NCBI GenBank assembly: GCA_965221815.1
Contig: OZ244915.1
Location: 496,001-560,000 of the forward strand
Direction: 5' to 3'
DNA length: 64,000 nt
Source of the DNA: JAPOXR01 sp965221815
Lineage (GTDB): Bacteria; Pseudomonadota; Alphaproteobacteria; Rhodobacterales; Rhodobacteraceae
Shown here: positions 18,244-24,741 of the stretch, piece after piece
How the letters are laid out: every line of letters begins with the position of its first letter
How positions within the stretch are numbered: position 1 is the stretch's first letter
Notes under the pieces: model-generated
The model's database searches: none
What the model was told of the DNA's origin: nothing
The model's input: only the letters and a program-made list of their open reading frames with translations
Translations under genes and position numbers: made by a program

Positions 18244-18927
18244 TCAGGGCGTCAAACCCATTTGCCAGAATGAAACCTCGAGTTCGGTTGCCGTACGGAA
18301 TCGATGGCAGAGAGACGTAAAACGCGGGGTCTGGATGAAGTCAGGGCCAAGCCGGCGAACAACCGCGCCGTCCAGTAATTCACCCGCCGATCGGGTAACA
18401 TTCTGGTAGTCAGTCCCGGCATAGGTTTCAATCCAGTCGCGATAGCGATCTGATGTTGCCGCATGTTGAAGCCGTCGGCCGATTTCACCATACCCCATCA
18501 CACAGGGCGCCAGTGCCGACAGCAGATCCAGCAGGTCACCGCTGAAACCAGCCTCGAGGACAAAACGGGTATAAGCGAGATTCTCGGCGCGTTCGGTCGT
18601 TGCCAACAGGTCTTCACGGGGAATGCCGGCGGCTTCACAGATTCGGACATGAAGCTGCATTTCCTGCGAGACCAAGGCATTGACCGTGGTGACTGCCGCA
18701 AGCAGTTCGTCATGATGTTCCGACTTGACCGCGGCCAGCGCCCATGCACGTGAGAAGTGGATCAAGAAGACATAGTCCTGGCGCAAGTAATGCAAAAAAG
18801 CCGGACGCGGCAGGCTTCCGTCGGCCAGGCTCTCGACAAACGGGTGACTAGTATAGTGCGTCCACGCGTCTCCGGCGCGGCGGCGCAAGGCAGCAAAGAC
18901 AGATCCATAATCGGGAAGATCACTCAT
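18244..18927 (-). CDS. tenA: Aminopyrimidine aminohydrolase / thiaminase II TenA
   Basis: TenA hydrolyses amino-HMP to HMP for thiamine salvage (and thiamine itself slowly). The 227-aa protein has the all-helical fold with the conserved Asp in LRQDYVFL (residue 51), the catalytic Cys in LAPCVMGYGEIG (142) and the distal acidic/Tyr motif (DWIETYAGTDYQ). Its start overlaps the stop of the binding-protein gene by 4 bp. Placement beside an ABC importer and binding protein is the known arrangement for salvage of degraded thiamine. Full length. Confidence 0.92.
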   Translation of the reverse strand: MSDLPDYGSVFAALRRRAGDAWTHYTSHPFVESLADGSLPRPAFLHYLRQDYVFLIHFSRAWALAAVKSEHHDELLAAVTTVNALVSQEMQLHVRICEAAGIPREDLLATTERAENLAYTRFVLEAGFSGDLLDLLSALAPCVMGYGEIGRRLQHAATSDRYRDWIETYAGTDYQNVTRSAGELLDGAVVRRLGPDFIQTPRFTSLCHRFRTATELEVSFWQMGLTP

Positions 18928-19859
18928 CGTGCGGTGACATCAATGGCGATCGAGTCAACGGGATTGAGACCGTCAATCATGCCCGACTCCATCAGGAATT
19001 CCTCGAATCGCTGATAGCGGCCGGCATCGAGCGCCGCGGGCCTGAGGGCGAAGCGGGTCAAGGTGTCAGCCCAGGCTTTTTTGTTCAACGCGTCATTCAA
19101 TTCCGGCGCGGTTGATGAGAAAATTCGCCAGCTCTCATCAGGATTGTTGACAATATACTGCGTTGCCTTTTCGACGGCGGCAAGAAAACGGATGATCCGG
19201 TCGGGTTTCATCAGGTTCGGATTGGCCACGTAGATCAGTTCATCGTAGGGTGGGACACCCTCCTCCTCGATATAGAAACATTTGCCTTCGACACCTTCAA
19301 TCTCCATCTGGTTGAGCTCAAAATTCCGATAAGCCCCGATGACTGCATCCACCTGCCCGGACATCAGTGAGGGTGACAGGGAAAAGTTCACATTGATCAA
19401 TTCAATCTCATCAGTCGATACGCCATAGGTGCCGAGCACCGCACCGAGTATCGCCTCTTCAACGCCAGCAACCGAGAAACCGATTTTTTTTCCGCGAAGA
19501 TCAAGAGGGGTTTCAATGGGTCCGTCTTTCAGCACCAGCAGACAGTTCAATGGCGTGGCAATGAGTGTGCCAACGCGTTTCAACGGCAGCCCCTCGTGGA
19601 CCTGGAGATGCAATTGCGGCTGGTATGCAACCGCCAGTTCGCCCTGGCCCGCCGCCACAAGGCGCGGTGGTGCTGACGGATCGGCGGGAGGAACGATGTC
19701 AATGTCAAGTCCCTCATCGGTAAAATATCCGTTTTCCTGTGCGATGATCAGCGGACCATGGTCGGGGTTCACAAACCAGTCGAGAAGTAATGTCATCCTG
19801 TCAGCGGCGGTGGCCGGCAATGCCAGGAGGAGGAGGATGGTGGAGACGAGGATTCTCAT
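18924..19859 (-). CDS. thiY: Secreted pyrimidine-precursor binding protein (ThiY, NMT1/THI5-like)
   Basis: A 311-aa periplasmic binding protein with a clear signal peptide (MRILVSTILLLLALPATAAD). It then has LDWFVNPDHGPLIIAQENGYF, the THI5/NMT1 motif for pyrimidine-like ligands, and the specificity region GKKIGFSVAG. It should capture N-formyl-4-amino-5-aminomethyl-2-methylpyrimidine or HMP and deliver it to the ThiXZ permease. The gene begins 18 bp after the thiF-like gene stop. No lipoprotein Cys is seen, so it is probably soluble in the periplasm. Ligand identity is inferred from family and operon. Confidence 0.88.
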   Translation of the reverse strand: MRILVSTILLLLALPATAADRMTLLLDWFVNPDHGPLIIAQENGYFTDEGLDIDIVPPADPSAPPRLVAAGQGELAVAYQPQLHLQVHEGLPLKRVGTLIATPLNCLLVLKDGPIETPLDLRGKKIGFSVAGVEEAILGAVLGTYGVSTDEIELINVNFSLSPSLMSGQVDAVIGAYRNFELNQMEIEGVEGKCFYIEEEGVPPYDELIYVANPNLMKPDRIIRFLAAVEKATQYIVNNPDESWRIFSSTAPELNDALNKKAWADTLTRFALRPAALDAGRYQRFEEFLMESGMIDGLNPVDSIAIDVTAR

Positions 19860-19877
19860 GGAGCAATTCCTTTCATT

Positions 19878-20852
19878 CTAGGATGCGGACGCCGCGACAA
19901 GAACGATCTCGCCCGGCCATCGGGTTTCCAAACGCTCGGCGGTTCGCCACGCCCGCAATCCGGTGGCACAACACAGCGCCAAACGGTCGGTTGCATCGTG
20001 TGCCGTGCGGTCCGGCAAGTCGGTGCATTCGGCAACAGGGATGCGCCGGGCCCGCGGATCAATCAGACCCGCTGCCTCGTCGTGGCCACGCAAGTCGATA
20101 ATCAGGTCAGAGTCCTGCAGAAGGGCAGGTGAGGTGAAGCGAAAATATGTGTCAGGTTCGGCGGCATCGCGGAAGCAAAATGATGATGTTCTACAGGTCA
20201 GACCATGGTAGCGAATGAATCGGCCGAGGGCGGGCGGTTCGATCGCGAGCAGATGATTCAGGGCCAATTGTGCCTGCATCGCGCCAAGGACGCTGACCAC
20301 CGGGCCCATGACCCCCAGGGATTCACAACTCTCACCGCTTTCCGGCGCTTGCGGAAATACGGCCCGCAGCGATGGTGCGGTGCCACAGAAGCCACCAACG
20401 TAGCCTGTCACGCCCAATGCGGAGGCGCTGATCAGCGGAATTCCGGTCCGATGACAATGATCGCTCAGGATATAGCTCACGGCATAGGAATCAGCGCAGT
20501 CCAGAACCAGATCCGCTGTGGTATAATCATCGACATTCACCGGGTTGAGCCGCGCCGGAACTGCGTCAACGACGATTTCGGAATTGAGCCATTTGCAGCG
20601 GACAGACGCGGCCTCAGCCTTGGACAGGCCGATATCATCTTCGGTGAAAAATGTCTGCCGATGCAGGTTGCCTATCTCGACGCGATCACCATCGATGATC
20701 GTCAAATGTCCGACCCCGGCCCCGGCCAGGAGTGGCAGCGCCGCGGCGGCGAGACCACCCGCGCCGACAATGACAATATGGGTGGCACCGAGCCGGGCCT
20801 GCCCCGCTTCACCAATCTCGGGCAGGATGACCTGTCGGGCATAGCGGGTCAT
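19878..20852 (-). CDS. thiF: ThiF/MoeB-type adenylyltransferase fused to a rhodanese-like domain
   Basis: Activates the C-terminal Gly of ThiS by adenylation before sulfur transfer. From the ATG at 20852 (MTRYARQVILPE) the protein is 324 aa. It has a nucleotide loop (IVGAGGLAAAALPLLAGAGVG), the IDGD and NLHRQ motifs, and DCADSYAVSY; then from ~residue 245 a rhodanese-like domain (LIIDLRGHDE) ending in LALCCATGLRAWRTA, whose Cys-x-x-Gly-x-Arg pattern fits an active-site loop. The usual MoeB/ThiF zinc CxxC pairs are not evident. The fusion suggests activation and sulfur relay in one chain. Its start overlaps the thiE stop by 4 bp. Confidence 0.9.
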   Translation of the reverse strand: MTRYARQVILPEIGEAGQARLGATHIVIVGAGGLAAAALPLLAGAGVGHLTIIDGDRVEIGNLHRQTFFTEDDIGLSKAEAASVRCKWLNSEIVVDAVPARLNPVNVDDYTTADLVLDCADSYAVSYILSDHCHRTGIPLISASALGVTGYVGGFCGTAPSLRAVFPQAPESGESCESLGVMGPVVSVLGAMQAQLALNHLLAIEPPALGRFIRYHGLTCRTSSFCFRDAAEPDTYFRFTSPALLQDSDLIIDLRGHDEAAGLIDPRARRIPVAECTDLPDRTAHDATDRLALCCATGLRAWRTAERLETRWPGEIVLVAASAS

Positions 20853-21445
20853 CGTGTCGCCTCGATCCATTCGCCGACGCGGGTTTCCGGGTCGGAATTC
20901 AAGGTGATGTCGGTGACAGCAGAGATGATGTCAGCGCCGGCCTTCAATGCACCGGCAGCGCGTTCAACACGCATCCCGCCAATGGCAACCAGCGGGGTTG
21001 TGCCGACACGTGCTTTCCATTCTGTCACACGTGCAAGACCCTGTTCGTGCCATTTCATCTGCTTGAGGATGGTGGGGTAGACGGGGCCGAGGGCAATATA
21101 ATCGGCATCGAGCGAGAGGGCCCGCTCGAGTTCAGCCGTGTCATGGGTGGAAATACCCAACTTGATCCCGGCGCGACGAATTGGGCGTAAATCCGCGGAA
21201 TCGAGATCCTCCTGGCCGAGATGGATCCAGTTGCAACCCTGGTCGATGGCCGCCTGCCAATGGTCATTGACGACGAGAACAGCATCATGTTTCCGGCATA
21301 AAGCCAGGCCCGTCTTGACCTGTTCCTGAATGTCTGCGGGATCGCGGTCCTTGATTCGGAGTTGCACCAGTCTGATGCCGAGAGGGAGCAGCCTGCGCAG
21401 CCAGCGGACATCATCAAAGATCGGATAAAATCGATCCAGCATCAT
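20849..21445 (-). CDS. thiE: Thiamine-phosphate synthase
   Basis: Joins HMP pyrophosphate and the thiazole phosphate to give thiamine phosphate. The 198-aa TIM-barrel protein contains LVQLRIKD, LVVNDHW, IHLGQEDL, LGISTHD, YIALGPVYPTILK and LVAIGGM, which together make up the substrate and pyrophosphate sites. Two adjacent Met codons (21445 and 21442) are possible starts; the first overlaps the thiG stop. The protein is slightly shorter than E. coli ThiE, which is usual for alphaproteobacterial copies. Confidence 0.93.
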   Translation of the reverse strand: MMLDRFYPIFDDVRWLRRLLPLGIRLVQLRIKDRDPADIQEQVKTGLALCRKHDAVLVVNDHWQAAIDQGCNWIHLGQEDLDSADLRPIRRAGIKLGISTHDTAELERALSLDADYIALGPVYPTILKQMKWHEQGLARVTEWKARVGTTPLVAIGGMRVERAAGALKAGADIISAVTDITLNSDPETRVGEWIEATR

Positions 21446-22215
21446 GACAGGAAGGCCTTGCCGATGACCGGGGTGGATGCCTCTGCCATGTCGCGGACGG
21501 CAATCGGTCCGGCTTGTCTGCCGAGTTTGCCGGCCTCCACTGCCCGCATCATGGCGCAGGCCATGGCCGGCGGGTCATCGGCACGTGCCACTGCGCTATT
21601 GACAAGGACCGCATCAAAGCCCAGTTCCATGGCGCGCGCGGCATGGTTGGGGAGCCCGATGCCGGCATCGACCACCAGGGATATGTCGGGAAACTCAGCG
21701 CGCATCGCACGTAAACCATATTCATTAATGAGTCCTTGTCCGGAGCCGATGGGCGCAGCCCACGGCATCAGAATCTGGCAACCCGCCTCGAGGAGACGTT
21801 CGCCAACGATCAGGTCGTCAGTTGTGTAGGGAAAGACCTGGAAACCTTCGCTGGAGAGTATGCGGGCGGCCTCAACCAGCTCAAAGATATCCGGTTGCAG
21901 CGTGTCGGCATGGCCGATCACTTCAAGTTTGATCCATGCTGTATCAAAGATCTCGCGCGCCATGTGTGCCGTCGTGACAGCTTCCTTTGCGCTGTGGCAG
22001 CCAGCCGTATTGGGCAGGACGAGAACGTCAAGCGCACGAATGATCTCCCAGAATGATTGCCCTGCCGCCTCGGCACTTTCGCGGCGCAGCGACACCGTTG
22101 CAACGCTTGCGCCACTCTCACGAAAGGATTGTGCCATGACCGCCGGACTGGGATATTGTGCGGTTCCCAGCATCAATGCGCTGGGCAGCCGGAGACCGTA
22201 GAATGTATTGGCCAC
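21442..22215 (-). CDS. thiG: Thiazole synthase
   Basis: Builds the thiazole phosphate from DXP, dehydroglycine and ThiS-thiocarboxylate. The 257-aa protein has the Schiff-base Lys in WIKLEVIG (K96), the phosphate-binding VVDAGIGLPNHAARAMELG and VLVNSAVARADDP. It sits 3 bp after thiS and overlaps thiE by 4 bp. Dehydroglycine is presumably made by the glycine oxidase ThiO encoded in the same operon, not by ThiH. Confidence 0.95.
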   Translation of the reverse strand: MANTFYGLRLPSALMLGTAQYPSPAVMAQSFRESGASVATVSLRRESAEAAGQSFWEIIRALDVLVLPNTAGCHSAKEAVTTAHMAREIFDTAWIKLEVIGHADTLQPDIFELVEAARILSSEGFQVFPYTTDDLIVGERLLEAGCQILMPWAAPIGSGQGLINEYGLRAMRAEFPDISLVVDAGIGLPNHAARAMELGFDAVLVNSAVARADDPPAMACAMMRAVEAGKLGRQAGPIAVRDMAEASTPVIGKAFLS

Positions 22216-22218
22216 GCG

Positions 22219-22416
22219 TTATCCCCCCTGCATCGGTGCCAGAATTTCGACGCGATCGTTCGCGGTCAACTCCGTCGTCGAACGTTGGGCGCGTGGCACG
22301 AATGTCTCATTGACCGCGGTGGCGAGTCGATCTGTTGTATATCCGCACTCGCTGAGCAGCTCAGCGAGATTGGTCGCCTTCACATCGTGCATGGTGCCAT
22401 TAATCGATATCTGCAT
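22219..22416 (-). CDS. thiS: Sulfur carrier protein ThiS
   Basis: A 65-aa ubiquitin-fold sulfur carrier. It begins MQISINGTMHDVKATNLAEL and ends EILAPMQGG, with the C-terminal Gly-Gly that is adenylated by ThiF and converted to a thiocarboxylate. Its start overlaps the end of thiO by 17 bp and thiG follows after 3 bp, so expression is tightly coupled. Confidence 0.94.
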   Translation of the reverse strand: MQISINGTMHDVKATNLAELLSECGYTTDRLATAVNETFVPRAQRSTTELTANDRVEILAPMQGG

Positions 22417-23401
22417 GGATCATCTCCGCTTTGCTGTGGGTCAGCGCGAGATCGGCGGCCTGGCGGGCCAGTGCCGGGGCGAGCAGGTAGCCGTGGCGAT
22501 AGAGACCATTCACAAAGATCACCCCCTCTTCGCAATGGATGCGGGGGAGATTGTCGGCGAATGCGGGGCGCAGTTCGACGCCGATTTCCAGAATGTCGGC
22601 GGCCGCGAAGGCCGGATTCAAGGCATAGGCCGCACTTAACAGCTCCAGCATGGAGCGTACAGACATGTGGCTCTGACTTTCATTTTCGATCATTGTGGCT
22701 CCCAGCATATAGATGCCTTCGCCGCGCGGTACGATATAGAGCGGAATGCGGGGGTGCAGCAGGCGAACGGGGCGGCTGAGATGAATGTCCGGGCAGCGGA
22801 TATGCAACATTTCGCCCTTGACACCGCGCAGACCGGGCAGTCTGTCGCGCGCCGCCAACCCCCGGCAGTCAAAGACACGACCCGAACGGTGGAGAGATTC
22901 CTGTGCAAATTCCTGTGCTGGTGTGCCCAGGTGGAATGTGACTCCGGCCTGTTGCAATGCCTGCCAGAGATCCTGCAGTGCCTGCCGCGGTTCAAGATGA
23001 CCTTCTTCGGCAAAATACAATCCCGCGGAAAAGCCATGCAGATCGGGCTCAAGCTGCTCGATGTCTGCTTTTGTCAATTCCCGGAATCCCGTGGTCCTCT
23101 GGGCGAAGCGTTTGAGGTCGGGCAGATCGCGTGTGCGGGCAACCACCAATGTGCCGGCCTGTGTGACGTTCGTGTATCGCGACCACCATGTTATCGATTC
23201 ACGTCCCATTTGCTGAACGGTGAGATCCGAATTTTCCCGCTCGCACCACGGGGCCAGCATGCCCCCGGCCCACCAGGAGCAGTTATGTGCCCCCGGGGGA
23301 CCGGCGCAGTCTATGATCTGCACCTTCTGTTGGCGGTTGACCAGTTCTGTCGCCACGGCCAGTCCGGCGACTCCCGCACCGATGACAGTGTGGACAGTCA
23401 T
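22400..23401 (-). CDS. thiO: Glycine oxidase ThiO
   Basis: An FAD-dependent amino-acid oxidase that makes dehydroglycine for ThiG. The 333-aa protein starts MTVHTVIGAGVAGLAVATELV, with the dinucleotide loop GAGVAGLA, and continues with the DAAO-like fold. Family motifs include WWAGGMLAPWCE near residue 45 and, at the C-terminus, RIHCEEGVIFVNGLYRHGYLLAPALA (the GLYRHG FAD/substrate motif). I used the ATG at 23401; an earlier in-frame ATG three codons upstream lies inside thiD. It overlaps thiD by 4 bp. Confidence 0.93.
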   Translation of the reverse strand: MTVHTVIGAGVAGLAVATELVNRQQKVQIIDCAGPPGAHNCSWWAGGMLAPWCERENSDLTVQQMGRESITWWSRYTNVTQAGTLVVARTRDLPDLKRFAQRTTGFRELTKADIEQLEPDLHGFSAGLYFAEEGHLEPRQALQDLWQALQQAGVTFHLGTPAQEFAQESLHRSGRVFDCRGLAARDRLPGLRGVKGEMLHIRCPDIHLSRPVRLLHPRIPLYIVPRGEGIYMLGATMIENESQSHMSVRSMLELLSAAYALNPAFAAADILEIGVELRPAFADNLPRIHCEEGVIFVNGLYRHGYLLAPALARQAADLALTHSKAEMIHADID

Positions 23402-24207
23402 TTTTCCCAATGCTCCCAGAAATGATGCACCGGGCCATGTCCGTGGCCGATTGACAGAATGTCGGCAGCGGCAAGGGCCTGTTGCAGGTAATCATGGGCT
23501 GCCTGTGTCGCTTGCGGCAGATCCAACCCCCTGGCGATTGTCGCCGCAATTGCCGAAGAGAGAGTGCAGCCGGTCCCATGCGTGTTCTGGGTGCGCTGCC
23601 GCTTTGCCGTGAAGGTATGAATCGTGTCCGGCCCCCTGCCGGTGATGAGGATGTCCGTGCAGTCGTCTCCCAGCGCATGGCCGCCTTTCATCAGCACGGC
23701 GCCGGCCACTCGGTCACAAAGGAGTTGTCCCTGTTCAATGATCTCCTCCGGGTTTGTGGCCACTGGCATATCGAGAAGGCGGGCGGCTTCGGGCAAATTG
23801 GGCGTGAGCACATCAGCGCGCGGTAGCAATTTCTGGCGGAGCGTATCGACGGCATTGTCAGCGAGAAGGCTGTCTCCGGATTTGGCGATCATGACAGGAT
23901 CAATGATTAGTGGACGAGTCCAGTCATTGAGACTGTCAACGACGCATTCGATGATTTCCGTGGTGGCCAGCATGCCAATCTTGATGACATCAACGCTGAG
24001 GTCTGACAGGACAGTTTCGATCTGCGCGGCGATCATGGGCGTGGGAATGTCGTGAACGGCCGCAACAGTCCGTGTGTTTTGTGCCGTGACGGCGGTCATG
24101 ACGCTGGCACCATACACACCCAGTGATGAGAAAGTCTTGAGATCGGCCTGGATACCGGCCCCGCCGCCGCTATCAGATCCTGCAATGGTCAGCGCAATCG
24201 CTGTCAT
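23398..24207 (-). CDS. thiD: Hydroxymethylpyrimidine/phosphomethylpyrimidine kinase
   Basis: Phosphorylates HMP and HMP-P. The 269-aa ribokinase-fold protein opens MTAIALTIAGSDSGGGAGIQADLKTF (GSDSGGGAGIQAD is diagnostic). It has GMLAT, DPVMIAKSGDSLL, and the anion-hole motif THGTGCTLSSAIAA with the catalytic Asp/Cys region. It is the first gene of the thiamine operon, about 55 bp downstream of the TPP riboswitch. No thiC is present in this operon, so HMP reaches ThiD from salvage or from a thiC elsewhere. Confidence 0.95.
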   Translation of the reverse strand: MTAIALTIAGSDSGGGAGIQADLKTFSSLGVYGASVMTAVTAQNTRTVAAVHDIPTPMIAAQIETVLSDLSVDVIKIGMLATTEIIECVVDSLNDWTRPLIIDPVMIAKSGDSLLADNAVDTLRQKLLPRADVLTPNLPEAARLLDMPVATNPEEIIEQGQLLCDRVAGAVLMKGGHALGDDCTDILITGRGPDTIHTFTAKRQRTQNTHGTGCTLSSAIAATIARGLDLPQATQAAHDYLQQALAAADILSIGHGHGPVHHFWEHWEK

Positions 24208-24260
24208 ATTGAAGTCCCGCTCACAAACTCGGCAGCGGCGGAAGGTGTCTGGAAGATTCC

Positions 24261-24345
24261 GTTTCCTACGCCGGCATTGCCCGGATCAGGTTCGACGGGT
24301 CGGTGTCAAACACCTCTCAGCTTGTCAACAAGCACCCCGACGGCA
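24261..24345 (-). promoter_or_regulatory. TPP riboswitch (THI element)
   Basis: Read on the minus strand, this stretch carries the conserved aptamer blocks in order: GTCGGGGTGCTTG, GCTGAGAGG, ACCCGTCGAACCTGATC, and CGGGCAATGCCGGCGTAGG. These form the pyrimidine-sensing CUGAGA helix and the pyrophosphate-sensing arm. It lies just upstream of thiD and should repress the whole thi operon when TPP is abundant. I do not see a long terminator hairpin between it and the thiD start, so control may act at the thiD ribosome-binding site. Confidence 0.96.
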
Positions 24346-24350
24346 TCGTC

Positions 24351-24379
24351 TCTCTAGCGCAGATATGACGTCCGGTCAA
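24351..24379 (-). promoter_or_regulatory. Candidate promoter of the thiamine operon
   Basis: On the minus strand, TTGACC (24379-24374) is followed after 17 bases by TAGAGA (24356-24351), and transcription starting about 7 bases later would begin exactly at the riboswitch. The -35 is good and the -10 weak. The -35 abuts or lies within the MITE-like repeat that starts here. Inference from pattern only. Confidence 0.4.
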
Positions 24380-24492
24380 TGAGGAGAGTACCGCAAAGTG
24401 TGGGGCAATTGTGTTTTATCTGTGATGACACCAAGAGTCTCGCATGTCGGATGCCCCACACTTTGCGGTACTCTCCATTGACGTCATATCTG
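24361..24492. mobile_element. MITE-like inverted-repeat element related to the ISKra4-like element at 34203-37056
   Basis: Two inverted copies of GAGAGTACCGCAAAGTGTGG (24384-24407 extended to GGGGCA, and the complement at 24453-24476) flank a ~45-bp centre. Similarity extends outward: AGATATGACGTC followed by CAATG occurs on both sides in inverted orientation, giving a total of ~130 bp. The inner 24-27 bp are identical to the terminal repeats of the element at 34203-37056. It encodes nothing convincing and is best explained as a non-autonomous derivative that the full element could mobilise. Confidence 0.8.
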
Positions 24493-24529
24493 ACCGAAAT
24501 ACAAGATACTGAACGCATTTGTGACAATT

Positions 24530-24606
24530 CACTGAAGTGATTTGTGACAGAACACCAAGAAAAAAATGCGCAAAATCAAGGACACCCACTGAAGTGATTT
24601 GTGACA
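24530..24606. repeat. Two 20-bp direct repeats, 57-bp period
   Basis: CACTGAAGTGATTTGTGACA occurs at 24530-24549 and again at 24587-24606, with a third partial match (ATTTGTGACAA) at 24517. The set lies between the MITE and the 3' end of the Hsp90-like gene. It could be the internal end of a lost insertion sequence or protein-binding sites; nothing decides between these. The rest of 24493-24741 shows no gene. Confidence 0.6.
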
Positions 24607-24741
24607 AACGACAGGCATTCTCCCCCGAAAACCAGGGACACGCTGACCCGATGTTGACGGGAGGCCCACAATCACGATCCGCCCAATCCAAGCTGGACAA
24701 ACCCACACATCCTGTGGGACTTTACGTATCTACGTTGGGAT

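Noticed and set aside
24416..24706. Open frame of 96 codons across the MITE and direct repeats
   Set aside because: It is built from the repeat units (the same SQITSV peptide twice) and crosses the inverted-repeat arm; no ribosome-binding site or family.
24493..24741. Direct repeats considered as a CRISPR array
   Set aside because: Only two full repeat units, 37-bp interval, no cas genes in the window.
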